Assembly: GCA_002197995.1 (NCBI GenBank)
Contig: NGZR01000003.1
Span: forward strand, 2,852,001 to 2,916,000
Length of the DNA: 64,000 nt
Origin: Gaeumannomyces sp. JS-464
Taxonomy: Eukaryota > Ascomycota > Sordariomycetes > Magnaporthales > Magnaporthaceae
Direction: 5' to 3'
This document shows positions 1 to 11,812 of the stretch, piece after piece; the first letter of the stretch is position 1, and every line of letters begins with the position of its first letter. A model generated the notes under the pieces. It saw only the letters and a program-made list of their open reading frames with translations, did no database searches and had not been told where the DNA came from. The position numbers and the translations under genes are program-made.

Positions 1-1668
1 GTTACCGGCGTTACCGGTCCTATTTATGCTTTATATGGCCGAAATCCTACCCAAAGCAAAAGCGATTAGGTACGGATACGCGGACGATATAGGCATTTGC
101 GTAACGGGTAGCACTCCGGAGGAGTGCTCCCGTAAAGCAGGGGTACGGTTACGGAAATCCTACGTTGGGGAGGGCTAATAAGGTTGCTTTCGACCCGGGG
201 AAGTGCGAGCTTATGCATTTTTCCAGCGGAAAATCCCACAACCCCAGCGGTTACGGCGGAAGGCCTTACCATACAACAAGCTACAGGAGCTTTACGGTGG
301 TTAGGGGTCCTTTTCGACCAAAGGCTTAATTTTAAAGCCCACGTGGAAAACAGGGCTGCAAAAGCCCAAAGCGTTGCCAACCACCTCCGAAGGCTTACGA
401 ATTCGATAGGGGGATACCGGCACATTCGGTTTACAAAGCCGTTACAACGGTTATAATCCCTACGGCTTTATACGGGGCCGAGGTATGGTATAGGGGTAAA
501 ACTAAACCACACCCGTACAAGCCGGCACAACAGCAAATTATCCGCCAAGGCCATTTAATCGATCGGGTCGAAAAGCTTAACCGCGTCCCTTAAGGCAGTG
601 GTCCCAGCTTGGAAAACACCGATAAACGCATTGCATTACGAATCCGGCATCCCGGCGCCCAGGCGCTTTTGGAACAAGCCCGCCTCCGTTTTGCGGCCCG
701 TATAAATACGGTTCCGGAAAACACCCCCTGGCCGCAGCGGCCAAGCCGGCCTTTAACGCCCGAGGGCCTAGGCAGGCTTACCCGGCAAGCTTGCAACCTT
801 TGCAAAGGACGGCCGGACTCTTCCGGCTTGCACCCGCCCGGCCTACCTCCCTTATAAATATACGGGGCTTACGGTGGCCATACAAGAAAAGCAAGCAGCC
901 GCTAAAGCATTTACGGCGTGGCTTTGCACCCTCCCACCACCGACGTTATAATATATAGCGACGGGTCCAAAGCAAAAACGGGCAGTTGGATACGGCTGGG
1001 TAATATACCAAGCCGGCCAACGCAAACTTTCCGGGCACGGCCGGTGCGCATCCCGCGGAAGTATTCGACGGCGAGGCGGAAGGGGCCCGGATGGGCCTCC
1101 GTAAAGCCGTTTGGAGCTTCCGCAATTGCACTTTCCACTTGTGCCTCGATAACACCTCGGCGGCCAACGGCTGTTTAAGCACGGCCCCTGATAGTTCACA
1201 AGGGGCTTTTAAAAAATCCATTGCCTTATGGATAAACACCAGGTATACGTACGCTGGTCCCCGGGCCATATGGGAATCCCCGGAAACGAAAAGGCAAACG
1301 CCGAAGCAAAGTTGGGATCGGCCCTGCCAATACCCCAACATTTTAAACCAACGGTGGCCGGAGTAAAGGCTTTAGCCCGGAAAACGGCCCGGGACGCCCG
1401 GAACGCATGGTTTAAGGACAACTTTCCGGATCGGTATAAGGCTATAGGCCTCCCGCCGGCACCACAACATACGCCCGAAGCGTTGCAGCTGCACCGGAGG
1501 GTACTGCAACGGCTAATAGCCGCACGCACCGGTTACGGGGATTTCGACTGGTACCACCGAAAGTTCCAGCACGAAGACGATAACCCGTGCCGCTGCGGAA
1601 GAAACAAATCCCCTTCCCACCTGTATTTTGCAGGTTGGCTAAAACGGCAGAAAATAAATGGCCTATAG
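1..1668 (+). pseudogene. LINE ORF2 fragment: RT C-terminus and RNase H
   Basis: This would be the C-terminal part of the LINE replicase, which copies element RNA into DNA at the target site. The RT active-site motif YADD is at about 77-88. The connecting region follows, then an RNase H domain: IYSDGS near 951-968, DGEAEGA near 1070, CLDNTSA near 1144, and the WSPGHMGIPGNEKAN block near 1255-1300. A short CRCG motif lies near 1590. Single-base indels break the frame repeatedly (no ORF exceeds about 150 codons), so the copy is dead. The fourth acidic position of RNase H (usually GNExAD) reads N, as in the other copies. Confidence 0.85.
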
Positions 1669-2232
1669 CGGACCCCTCCCCGGCTTCCGACAGGCCCGGA
1701 TATTGGAAACGGCTACTTTCAAAAGCCTTTCCTTTTTGCTTCGTTCGCCGAAGCTACCAATTATTACACTATCGCTGGACGATAACAACAGGGCCTAAAA
1801 AGCCCGCATACATCCTTTTCCTTGTTCTCCTACACCTTTTACCTTTTTCCTTTGTACCACCAGGACTAACAGTAGGCTCGTTGGTCCCCGCACCTCCGGC
1901 CGGGCCCTGGGGGTCCCGAGGACCTTCCAGCCTAAAACCCGGCCCCACCCCTTTACCGGCATACTCGCCGGCCGAACGCACTACTACCACCCGCAGCGCT
2001 TTACAACGCCCTGGCGTATATATATACGCCCTACCGCCGATTGCCCGCTCACTAACAAGGAGCGCTGGAACGCGGCCCGACCTTCGTGTGCCTTCGGGTT
2101 TAATTTGCTAGCCGCCGGATAGCAACATGTAGCCTAATGTTTAGCTTAGGTAGCGCTAGCACGTTATATGCCCCTTGGGAGCAGGGACTGGTAAACCCGA
2201 TTACTAACGTTAAATACTTACTTACTAAATTC
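1..2232 (+). mobile_element. LINE (Tad1/I-like), 3' part, copy L0
   Basis: The window opens inside a non-LTR retrotransposon. Order on the + strand: end of reverse transcriptase, RNase H, a CCHC-like tail, then a 3' UTR of about 550 bp. The 3' UTR is nearly identical to those of the copies ending at 21645, 27877, 43490 and 52364. The 3' end is not poly(A) but a decayed TACT/TACTCAC repeat (about 2214-2232). The 5' part lies outside the window. RIP is light compared with the copy that follows. Identification rests on comparison with the full-length copies in this window. Confidence 0.9.
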
Positions 2233-2239
2233 CTACACA

Positions 2240-2337
2240 AACATGCATTACTATAAACACCAGTTCCAAATTTATAAATCTTTGTTTTTTCCTTTTAAAA
2301 GATCTCCGTGCTTACAGGAGTACCACTTTTACTAACA
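2240..2337 (-). repeat. Fragment of element X LTR
   Basis: This is the start of the LTR of element X on the - strand (TGTTAGTAAAAGTGG...). It matches 34989-35085 and the complement of 44215-44310. Only the first ~100 bp of the ~234-bp LTR remain, squeezed between the tail of LINE L0 and the next LINE fragment. 2338-2400 holds nothing I recognise. Confidence 0.65.
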
Positions 2338-2399
2338 ACTATAAAGTTAAATTTTTCCAAGTTGTAAAAAGGCATTAAAGTAAACGGAATCGCCTGGGA

Positions 2400-4035
2400 A
2401 AACGCTTTGAATAACGCTTTAAAAAACGCCCCGGAAAGCGTTAACATGCCCGCCGGTTATTAACTTTAAAGCTAAACCTTTTAATATATTACCGCCACTT
2501 TTACATATGCTAAAAGCCAACCGGATAATAACATATAAAAATAAAGCCCGGCGCCCGGGGTTTTACCTCGAACGCTACCGGGTTTTAACCGCCGTTTAAA
2601 CGAACGTTCGTTATAATTAAGCAACGGCGGCAATTTTGCTTTAATTATGTTAAAACTGGAAAATCGAACGTGGTATTAATGCAAAAGCTTCCTAGTATTT
2701 GGAAAGGGAAACTTATACCATGCACCCATTTATCGTATAAGCTATTTACTTTAAAAAATAGTTAATACGACTATTAAATTAAGCCCCGGGTAATAACTTA
2801 CGTATAAAAGGATTTAAAGTTTTAGCTAGTTGCGGATAAGCCGGTAAGCAATTCGCGAAATATCTTTTAGCTCGCTGTTTTTAAATTCACTTTTATTAAC
2901 GTATATAAGCTTTTAAAAACCCTTTTAAAACCTTTTTAAACTTGTTATTACGTTAGCACTTAATAACGAAATGCATTATAATTAGGGATTTTAACGTTTT
3001 ATTTTTAACATAGGACCCGGCTTAAAATAATAGGAATAAAAGCAAAAAAATAGCTTAATAAGTTAATTTTTACAGCTTTTTTTTTACTTATTTACCTAAG
3101 CAAACCCATATGCAATTAAAAAAGTGTGCTAAACTTTACTTTTATTAACGCCCCGTTAATAACAATGGAAATCGACCCCGTGCTAGCAATTAATTTAAAC
3201 TATTACATAATACGAATTAAAATTTTTTACTTTAATAACGCTATTTTAAATTACCAACGCATTACGCTTTTAAACGATAAATTATTAATATTTACAAACG
3301 TGGTAATAGTTAAAGCCGGTAGCTTACCGTCGTTAACAGGTTTTAAAGCCGGCATTTTACCGGAATTTACAAATTCGCATGTTATAAATTATTTAAATAA
3401 AGCAACCGAATAAACCTGCTAAAACGTGTGCTAGCCACTTTCGGTAAAAAGCTTAAATTTAAAAGTATTAGCTAACCGTAGTGGAACGAAAAGTGCATTA
3501 CCGCATAGCGGGATTTAGCAAAAGTTACAACGAAAGCGGGTTTATTACGGCCGAAACTCACGCGTTAAAAGCAGCGGTTCGGGCGGCTAAAAAATAACAT
3601 TAAGCTAACGCATTGGAAAAAATTAATTCCCTAATAGCGTTATACCGTGCTATAAAGTGGCATAAATTTACGCTCGTTATACGGCTCCCCCCGTTAAATA
3701 TTAACAAAGAGGTTATTATAACGCTAAAAAATAAAGCGAAAACGTTAAACCGGAAAATTCTTCGCAAGTTTACAGCGAAAAACGACTTATAAAAAAACCC
3801 GTTACGTTAAAAAGCTTTTTAAAAAACCGCACAACTTTCGTGGAACTTTTACGTCCCGTTAAAAAAGTGCTAAAAATGCATTATTAGCACGGCTAATACG
3901 GCTTTAAACATTAACTTTTTATTAATTAAACTGTTAATAGCAGTATAACCGGTAATAAAGTAATAAGTTAAAGCCTTTTTTAAAAGATGCTTAAAAGCCG
4001 GGCATTATTTAAAACCTTTTCGCATAGCGGAAATG
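2400..4035 (+). pseudogene. LINE ORF2 fragment: endonuclease and RT start, heavily mutated (L0b)
   Basis: The sequence follows LINE L3 (39290-40830) colinearly but is saturated with C-to-T and G-to-A changes. The start of the endonuclease is near 2560-2760. A 95-codon open stretch at 3126-3413 corresponds to the end of the endonuclease, where L3 reads TDSDHRSIRIEIPNRNN and this copy reads INLNYYIIRIKIFYFNN. The start of the RT region is at 3600-4035. Unlike the younger copies, the endonuclease core near 2985 still reads DFN rather than NFN. The LINE is cut at 4035, where a Gypsy LTR begins (TGTTACG at 4036). Confidence 0.75.
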
Positions 4036-4318
4036 TGTTACGACTAGCATGCAAACGTTAAAACGACAAAACGGGAAAAGCTTTAAGTGGTACTTTTGCT
4101 TTATACTAAAGCACGTAAAGTTACGTGGTTTAAACAAGATTTGTGGATTTGTAACAAAATAATAAACTTAAAAAAGATTTGTGAATTTATAATAAAGTAA
4201 CAAATTTAAACGGGATTTGTAAATTTGTAATAAAGCTATAAATTTAAAAACTATTAAAGCAAAAATAGCGTATATATAAAAATGGATTTCCTATTGTTTT
4301 AAGTAGTTTTAACTAAAG
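4036..4318 (+). repeat. Gypsy LTR, 5' part
   Basis: It begins TGTTACGACTAGCATGC, the same start as the LTRs at 4319 and 6184, and runs through the U3 tandem repeats. It is cut at 4318 where another LTR of the same family starts, and the missing part does not appear directly after that LTR. It is inserted in the LINE fragment that ends at 4035. Confidence 0.75.
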
Positions 4319-4749
4319 TGTTACAACTAGCATGCAAGCTTTAAAACAACGGGACGGGTAAGCTTTAAATAGTGCTCCTACAGCGCATTTTATAACGTGG
4401 AGTTACGTAATTTAAGCAAAATTTGTAAATTTATAATAACTAGTTAAAAATAAAGCGATAAATTTAAATAGGATTTGTAAATTTGTGGTAATTAAAAGCA
4501 AAACTACAAATTTAAAACCTATTAAAGCAAAAGCAGCAAGTATATAAAAAATGGATTTTTTTTATTTTTTAAATAACTTTAATTAAAACTTCGGCATTAG
4601 TTAACCTAAGTTAGCTTTTAAACATCTTTTAAAGCAAATAATTAAATTATCTTTTTAAATTACGTGGTTTTTTATTTACTAGCATTAGCGATACAATTTT
4701 TTCCACCCCCGAAATGCTTTATTTTAAAAGCAAACTTTTAATTATAACA
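4319..4749 (+). repeat. Gypsy C 5' LTR
   Basis: A complete LTR of 431 bp, from TGTTACAACTAGCATGC to AATTATAACA, with the short terminal inverted repeat TGTTA/TAACA. It is followed directly by a gag-like coding region on the same strand, so it is the 5' LTR of that element. It sits inside the LTR fragment that starts at 4036. Confidence 0.8.
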
Positions 4750-6183
4750 TTTTAACTAGTTTTGTTTAATACTTTATTAAAGGGAAAAAATAATGCAATT
4801 ATAACAAGCAGTAGTAAAAAGCTTAAAAAGGAAAAAATTACGGTTTTTACTTTTAACGGTATATACGACTTTAATAAAAGCGCTAATATAGCTAGCTTTT
4901 TTAAGCTTATAACGAACGAAATCGCTAAAAGCTAAACCAAGGTAAAGCAGTTTACCGCGAAATTGGTATCCTTTAAAACGCTTACTACGGTTAAAGCGTA
5001 TAAGTTTTCGTTTTCGAATTTTTACGAAAGAAAAAACGGCAAATTTAAAACGTTTTTTACTAAATGCAAAAGCTATTTTAAATTTTACAAATAGCAATTC
5101 GTAAACGACGAATAAAAAGTTACTTACGTTACTATTAAATTAAATAGCAAAGTAAAAAAAGTGGTTTTACTTAACTTAAAACAATTATTTTAAAAGGTAT
5201 AAAAATAACCAAAAAACCACTAAAATTATTTTCGCCAACTTCGAAATTTTCGAAAAAAAAGTCGAAAAAATGTTCGGTATAATCGACGAAACCCGAGTCG
5301 CCGAAAAAATCCTGCTAGTTTTTAAATAGTAAAAAGCCGTAATTAAATACGCGGCAAATTTTTAACGAATTAGCATTAAGCTTAATTAAAATAACGCTAC
5401 GTTAATGCTGCACTTTTATAACGGATTACGCGAAAACGTAAAAGATAAACTCGCAAAATAAAATCGTTTAAAGTTTTTTACGAATTACGTTCGAAACGCG
5501 GTTCGTATTAACGATAAACAATATAAACGATAATAAAAACAAGATATGGTTTTAAAAGTGCGGTATAAAATAATAAAGTTAATTAAAAAAAACCTAAGCA
5601 ATAACCTATTATAGTTTATAAAACGCATTTAAACTTTATAAATTTTAATGCGAAAGCCATTTACTAATAATAAAAGCAGCAAAAAAAGTAAAAGCAAAAC
5701 CCGAAAAATGGTAAGTGTTTTAAATACAGCTAAACCGGTTACGTTAAAACTAATTGCTGTTAACAAAATAACAACCGCTAAATAACGAACTTTTAACTAA
5801 CGTAAAAAAGCCTAATATAAAGAAAATTATATGCTAAAATAACGTTTAATTAAATAAGCTATTACGATAAGCTATATGTTATATACTAATTTAATAAAAA
5901 GGTTACCGAATAATACCTTTAAAAGTTATAAAATATCGTTATATTTAAAATTATAAAAGTTAAATACGATAACGAGGGAAAATAACGGATTGTTTTCGAA
6001 TTTGAAAGTTTAAAAAAAAAACGGTGCCACTTTTCGCTAAATTTAAAAACGGGTAACTTTAGCAAGAAATTCGAAAAACGGAAAAGCTTAAAAAAAGCCT
6101 TTAAACTAAATACATCTTTTTTAAAAATCGGAAAATTTCGATACTAACGCGAAAATAAATTAAAATGGTTAAAACTTTAAAAC
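4750..6183 (+). pseudogene. Gypsy C gag, decayed
   Basis: The region is colinear with the gag regions on the - strand at 11813-13845 and 44311-46156. Gag would form the element's particle. Recognisable parts are the N-terminal SSSKKLKKEK stretch near 4800, the retrotransposon-gag core near 4850-5500, and a decayed zinc knuckle near 5707-5760 where the first cysteines read CFKYS. Many stops come from C-to-T and G-to-A changes. The element ends abruptly at 6183 where another LTR starts, and its protease and pol were not found elsewhere in the window. Confidence 0.75.
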
Positions 6184-6605
6184 TGTTACGACTAGCATGT
6201 AAGCTTTAAAATAATAAAACGGGAAAAGCCCTAAATAGCGCTTTTACCCCGTATTAAAACACATGGAATTATGTAACCTAAATAAAATTTATAAATTTAT
6301 AATAGTTTAAAAACAAAACGACAAATTTAAAAAGGATTTATAAATTTGTAATAGTTTAAAAACAAAACGATAAATCCAAAAAGGATTTGTAAATTTGTGG
6401 TAGCCTAAAAACAAAACTACAAATCCAAAAACTATTAAAACAAAAAGCAACGTATATATAAAAAATGAATTTCTTTTTATTTTAAATAGTTTTAATTAAA
6501 ACTTCGGCATTAATTAACTTAAGTTAACTTTTAAACACCTTTTAAAATAAGCAATTAAATTATCTTTTTAAATTACGTGTTTTTTTATTTACTAACACTA
6601 ACGAT
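6184..6605 (+). repeat. Gypsy LTR D, 3'-truncated
   Basis: It begins TGTTACGACTAGCATG and contains three ~47-bp tandem repeats (about 6285-6435). It ends inside the sequence ACTAACACTAACGAT, about 60 bp short of a full LTR. At that point the LTR of Gypsy A starts in the opposite orientation. Confidence 0.75.
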
Positions 6606-7081
6606 TATTACAATTAAGGGTTTGCTTTTAAAATAGGGCGCTTTAAAGGTAAACTAAACAGTATAATTAATTTGGTCGATAAAAAAACGCGTAACTTAAA
6701 AGGACAATTTAATTGCTTGCTTTAAGAGATGTTTAGGAGCTAATTTAGGTTAATTAATGCTAAAGCCTTAGTTAAAGCTACCTAAAATAATAGGAAATCC
6801 ATCCTTTATATATACGCTGCTTTTTGCCTTATGTTAAGTTAAATTTGTAAATTTGTAATTTCGCTAACGCAAATTTAAAAATCCTTTTAGCTTTATAAAT
6901 TTGTGGTTTTATTAACACAAATTTAAAAATCTTTTTAGCTTTGTAAATTTGTGGTTCTTTTAATACAAATCCAAAGATTTAGCTAGGGTTACGTAACTTT
7001 ACGTGTTCGGGTGCGGGGTAAAGGCACTGCTTAAAACCCTTTCCGTTTTACCGCTTTAAGGCTTGCATATTAGTCGTAATA
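6606..7081 (-). repeat. Gypsy A 3' LTR
   Basis: A 476-bp LTR on the - strand. Its ends are decayed forms of TGTTAC...GTAACA (TATTAC at 6606, GTAATA at 7081). It belongs to the LTR subtype containing CAGTATAATTAATTTGGTCGATAAA, shared with 13846-13925 plus 46606-47006, the split 5' LTR of the same element. This copy is strongly mutated, whereas the 46.6-47.0 kb part of its partner is almost clean. Confidence 0.8.
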
Positions 7082-7196
7082 TTAGGTTTCCCTTTTTAAG
7101 CTAGATCCTTTTGGCCACGTTTTATCGCCCCGCTTTTTGTTAATGGTAAGTACTTTTTTTCTTTACCATTTCCTATTCCCTTTTTCTTTTAATAAA

Positions 7197-7770
7197 ATGT
7201 CCGGTCGGGTGCGAAAACGCCCTTTTGCGAAAAAAACCCTTTAACGTAAAAACTTGCTCGCTTAAATCGTTTTTTTTTGTTAAAATGCTTTCCTGCTTTT
7301 TTTATTACGAGGTTTTAAAGCGTAAAAAGTGCGAAGCTTTTTTTTAAAACTCGTCGCGGTGCATGGAATGTTTTGGTCGAAACCGTTTAAATTGCGACAT
7401 TTTAAGCTTTTCTTTTAAATAGCTCCGTTTTATCGGCTTATAATACCAGCAAATGGAAACGAAGGTTAAAACGGTGGAAAAAAAACGTCGCGCTTTAAAT
7501 AACGAACGCCGTGCTTTAAATAATAAGTTAAAACGTTTGCGAAAATAAAAAAAAGTATGGTTCGAAAAAAAAATGCGTATAATTCGTCGTGGGATTAACA
7601 TTATGGAAAAGTTGGAACGTGTCGAGCGGGAGGAGGCCGATTAGGCGGCTCGCTAAGCTGCTTTGCAACCCGAGCTTTCCGTGGCTTTTACCGTTTCCTT
7701 TAATTGGCAAGCATTTAAGGTTAATTTTAACCTAAACCTGTTTTTCTTTTTTAACCGTAGTAAGCTGTAG
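7197..7770 (+). pseudogene. Antisense accessory ORF of Gypsy A (Cys-cluster protein)
   Basis: An ORF opposite to gag-pol, between the chromodomain and the 3' LTR. It starts MSGRVRKRPFAKK and contains a cysteine cluster (KRKKCEAFF-stop-NSSRCMECFGRNRLNCDI), then a long charged helix with many K, R and E. It ends FNRSKL-stop. Stops are TAA or TAG, as expected from CAA/CAG or TGG by RIP. About one indel breaks the frame relative to the Gypsy B copy. I do not recognise the family; the Cys spacing suggests metal binding. Because the same frame and same boundaries occur in three Gypsy copies, I infer a real element gene rather than chance. Confidence 0.6.
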
Positions 7771-7790
7771 CTTTTTTAATAATTTCCTTA

Positions 7791-7862
7791 AATTTTGTAG
7801 CATATTAGGTGTGGCTTTAATTTTTTCCTACCGAGGTTTTAAGTTCGAATCCTAGTACGACC
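7791..7862 (+). other. tRNA-like module, Gypsy A copy
   Basis: 72 nt beginning 20 nt after the antisense ORF. It has an A-box-like TAGCATATTAGG, a B box AGTTCGAATCC, and a 3' arm TACGACC that can still partly pair with 5' AATTTTG. It is colinear with 15043-15112 and 62205-62274. It is decayed and not a functional tRNA gene. Confidence 0.5.
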
Positions 7863-7989
7863 GTTTAAAAAAAAGTTTAACGATGTCGAACTTTTTTTTT
7901 AAAAAACTTTTTCCTTTTGCTAACCTTTTTGTAAGCGCTTTTGCCGGTATTTCGTTAAAGCTTTTTAGCAGTTTATAAAGTTGGTTTTT

Positions 7990-9950
7990 CTATCTTATAT
8001 GTTTTCCTCGTGGTCGTACCTTTTCCATTTAATTAGGTATTTTTTAGGCCTATTTTTTAGCTTATAATCCAAAAAAATTTCGATTTCGTACTTTTATTTT
8101 AAGTCGACTTTTATTAACTCGTCGTTTTTAAAGCCCAACGGCGTTAGTTTAAATAGGGAAATATAAAAAACCGGGTAAAATTTTATAATTAACGGTAGTT
8201 AAAGTTTATAATTTACGTTCGAAACCTTTTTTAGTATTTTAAACGGTTTTAATTTTTTGTAATTTAACTTATCGTTTAGTCGTTTTGTTTTAATATTCCG
8301 TCGAAAAAGATAAACGTTATCCCTTTTTTTAAAAGTCGGTTTTTCGATTTTTTTTGTTTATTTAAGTAGCTATGCGGTGCCGTAGCTTTTTTAGCTTTAT
8401 TTAAAAGTGTTTATGTAGTTTAATAAGCTTTGTTATTTGTATTTCCGTTATTAAAGTATATTTTTTTGCTTTAAGTTTTTTATACGTTATAAGCGTAAAC
8501 CTATAGTTCGTATAAAACGGTGTAATTTTTATGCTTTTTATAAATTAAGTTGTTATAAGCGAACTAAGCTATAAAAAGTAGTTATATTTAATCGTTTTAT
8601 GTATAATTAACGTAGTAACGTAAATATTGCTTTATAGTTTAATTCGTTCGCTTTATTTATTTATTTGTTTAAAGGTAATAAATTGTAAATAAAAAGTGCT
8701 CCGCTTTTAGCTTACTCGTAAGCCCTTTTTAAAATTTGCTTATAAATAGCTTGTTTTTATTCGTAATTAAGCGGTTCGGCGTACCGTATTCCGCTATTAC
8801 GTATTTAATAAAAATGTACGCTAGCTTTATAGCGTCGCTGCTTTTTTTATATGGTAAAAATAAAGCGTATTTGGTAAACCTATTTATTATTACCAATATA
8901 TTATCGTACTTTATTTTAATTAACGGTTTTTTAAATTAAAAAAGTTTAATAACGAAATTTATAATAATCTTTTGCTATGCTCCATTCGGTACTGGCAAAA
9001 GTTGTAATAACTTGTACGGTTTATGTTTATTGGCTTTGTTTTTAATATAACTTTCGCAATTTTTTATTACGTTTTATATTTCGGTTTAAGTTTTTATAAA
9101 CTTGTAATATTATTATAACCGTTTTTACGTTTTGGTTACGCTTTGGTAGCTATATGCCAATTGGTTATAAATTTGTTAAATTTTTTTTAAAGTTTAAGCT
9201 TTTCCTTATCGAACCGTTTTAGCGAATATCTTTTATGCCGAAATTAAAAATCCGTTTAGTTTTTCCGTTAAAATTACTCGTATTTCCTTAAGTATTGCAA
9301 CCTAATGGTCCGGTCGTTAGCTTAAAGCGTTCGCCCGGCCGTTTTTCGACCTTTTCCGGTATTTAATCCGGATATCGTAGTTTTGCAAAAGCTCGCTTTA
9401 ATAAATTTGCCGTTTATTTAAATTTTGCTTATAGTAAAATGTGTTAGGTTTTTATAGTTTGTATATATTATAACTTAATGCTTTGCTTTATAAAAGTATA
9501 ACCGCTACTTTTTAAATGCTCGGATTATCGTTAAAAGTTTTTTATTGTAAATTTAGTAATTTAACTTAGGTTTATTTAATTTTTGCGAAAAAAACGCGCA
9601 AAAGTGCAACCGTTTTTAATTGTTTCGCTGCCCGAGTTAACCGCCGATCGCGTAATTCGACGCGTTCGTTTTAACTTCGAAAGGTTTTTTTAAGTTTAAA
9701 AATGCTAATATTGGTTTTTTTAATACGGCGTTTCGTAATTGCTTAAAAGCTTTTTATTTTTGCTTTCCTAAATAAAATTGGTGGTTATTTTTAGTAAAAT
9801 TCGTAAATAATATAGCGATTTTGCTATATTTACGAATAAACCGTTTGTAAAAGTTTAAAAACTTTAAAAACCTTCGTATTTTTATAACGTTTTTAAATAT
9901 AAGCCATTTTTTAACTTTTTCGACCTTTTTAAAGTTTATATAAATTTGTT
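7990..9950 (-). pseudogene. Gypsy A pol, 3' part: RNase H, integrase, chromodomain
   Basis: Read on the - strand: RNase H with (T)DASNYAIGG-like residues near 9639-9670, then the integrase core with DNILVIINRFTKYALF near 8851-8911 and AEYGTPNRLI-like residues near 8770. A C-terminal chromodomain lies near 8030-8160 (YEIEIFLDYKLKNRPKKYLIKW in outline). This order (RH-IN-chromodomain) defines chromoviruses, whose chromodomain steers integration towards heterochromatin. Stops are frequent and C-to-T/G-to-A in type. On the 5' side the coding sequence stops at 9950, where a Fot1 element is inserted. Confidence 0.85.
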
Positions 9951-9952
9951 TA

Positions 9953-11812
9953 ACGTGGTTTACAAGCGAGTGCCACACACAAACGAGTGCCACAATTAAC
10001 GCGTTTACGTGTTAATTTAACTTTATTTACGAATATTTCCACAACAAATAATAGCAAACTAAAGCGACGAACGCAAAATTGTTTTAACCTTTTAAACGAT
10101 CGCATCGAATTCACAATTAAGTATTCGGGGCGCCGCTAAAATCTACGAAATCGACTTTTCCACTTTCGCCCGGCGAAAGCGCGGCCAACCTGCTCGACGC
10201 GATACCATGCCCAAATTACGGAAATTAACGAAATCCGAAAAAAAAAGCGCTTATTAAATACATATTCGAGCTGGATTCGCGAGCATTCCCTCCCCGGCCT
10301 TTTGGTATTAAAAATATGGCTAACCGATTGTTTGCCGAACGCGACGCGGGCGCCGTTAGCAAAAACTAGGTCGCGAATTTCGTTAAGCGCCGCGCAAAGC
10401 TCGGTACGCGTTAAATTCGAAAGTACGATTACTAAAAAGCCAAATGCGAAAATCCTAAGCTCGTTTTTGCTTAATTCGACCTTATACGGAATATTATAAA
10501 CAAATATAGCATTTAAGTAAAAATATTTACAATTTCGACGAAACCGGCTTTTTTATAAGCATAATCGCCGCCGTTATAATTATTACAATATTGGAAAGCC
10601 GTAGTAAAGCAAAGCTGGTTTAGCTTAATAACCGGGAATAAGCTACGGTTATTTAAAAGGTTAATTATTGCGGTTAAGCGATTTTTTTTTTATTATCGTT
10701 AAAAGGCAATACCATTTAGCCAATTGGTATTCGAAAACCGACTTTCCACGCGATTAGGTTATTTTAACGAATGTTAACGGGTGGATTACGAACGAGCTCG
10801 GCCTAAAATGGATTTAGCATTTCGATAAACATATTATAGCCTATAAAAAAAAGTCCTATCGTTTGTTAATGCTAAACGGCTATAAAAGTTACCATTCGAC
10901 GGATTTCGAGCTTTATTGCTAAAAACACAATATTATTACGCTTTGCATGCTTTCGTATTCGTTTTACTTTTTTTAACCGTTTAATGTTAAATATTTTAAC
11001 CCGTTAAAAAAAACGTACGGTTAATAAATCGAAAACCTAATAAGGTTACACGTTAACCACGTAATTAAAATCGAGTTCCTTTTAGCGTTTAAAGCGGTAT
11101 TTTTTAACTTTATAACCAAAAGAAATATTTAAAAAGGTTTTCGAAAAGCTGGCTTTGCTCCTTTTAATCCGGATTCGGTTTTGGAAAAGCTGGATGTAAA
11201 GTTACGGATTTTAACTCCCTTAAAAGAGCTTTTAAATAACGCCGAATTTTGGACCATTAAAACGCCCTAAACAGCTACAAACGCAATTTCGCAATCCAAA
11301 CATATTAAAAATCGGATTTCCAATTACCGGAGCAGCTTTCCGTAACTTATGCTATCGGTTATAAACCAATTAACGAAAAAGGCTAAAGCAATTATACATC
11401 GGGTTAACCTTTTAAAAGAAAAGTGCTCCAAATTACGAAAGGCGAACGAAGCGCTAAGCAAACGCCGGAAAGCTAAAAAAACGCGTGTCCGATAAAAAGG
11501 GTTACATACTATCGAAAAGGTACGAAATGCTTTGGACTAAAAAAAGCTGGATGGGTAATTACAGCAAAAAATGCGCGATTATAAGGGTTAAAAAAAAAGG
11601 GCGACGACGATTCGTCGGCGATGTAGCATTTGCGGCAAAACCGGACATAATGCGCGCATTTGTTAGGAAAAAGTAAAAATGTTCGATATATATAATTCCG
11701 AGTAGTTTAAATAAATTCCTGGCGTTATTAGGTTGGCATACGCGTTAATAAACCGGAGGTCGGGTATGGGTGCGCGATTTGGTAATATGCGCGATTTACT
11801 AATAAACTACGT
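9953..11812 (+). mobile_element. Fot1/pogo transposon F2, chimeric ends
   Basis: A 1860-bp element bounded by TA on both sides (9951-9952, 11813-11814), the target of Tc1/mariner-pogo elements. The left end is ACGTGGTTTACAAGCGAGTG and the right end is a decayed ACGTAGTTTATTAGTAAATC. The cores of the end repeats differ: CGAGTGCCACA on the left, AATCGCGCA on the right. The flanks also disagree: left is Gypsy RT/RNase H sequence, right is Gypsy gag-protease sequence. Both facts point to recombination between two Fot1 copies. Confidence 0.85.
10090..11720 (+). pseudogene. Fot1/pogo transposase (F2), decayed
   Basis: The transposase would cut and rejoin the element at TA sites. Visible parts in order: N-terminal helix-turn-helix and CENP-B-like DNA-binding region (about 10130-10370, with the conserved LDSRAFPPRPFG-like stretch near 10270); the DDE catalytic region, in which the LDGY motif reads LNGY near 10875 (an expected G-to-A loss of the aspartate); and a C-terminal zinc knuckle SICGKTGHNARIC near 11622-11662. 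Many W and Q codons are now stops. Length and domain order fit the Fot1 family (about 540 aa). Not functional. Confidence 0.8.

Noticed and set aside
6285..6435. Spaced repeats that could suggest a CRISPR array
   Set aside because: Three imperfect units without unique spacers, inside a eukaryotic LTR.
8736..8939. Small + strand ORFs with hydrophobic residues (also 16223-16504), resembling membrane proteins
   Set aside because: They are antisense to the Gypsy integrase core and arise from AT enrichment.
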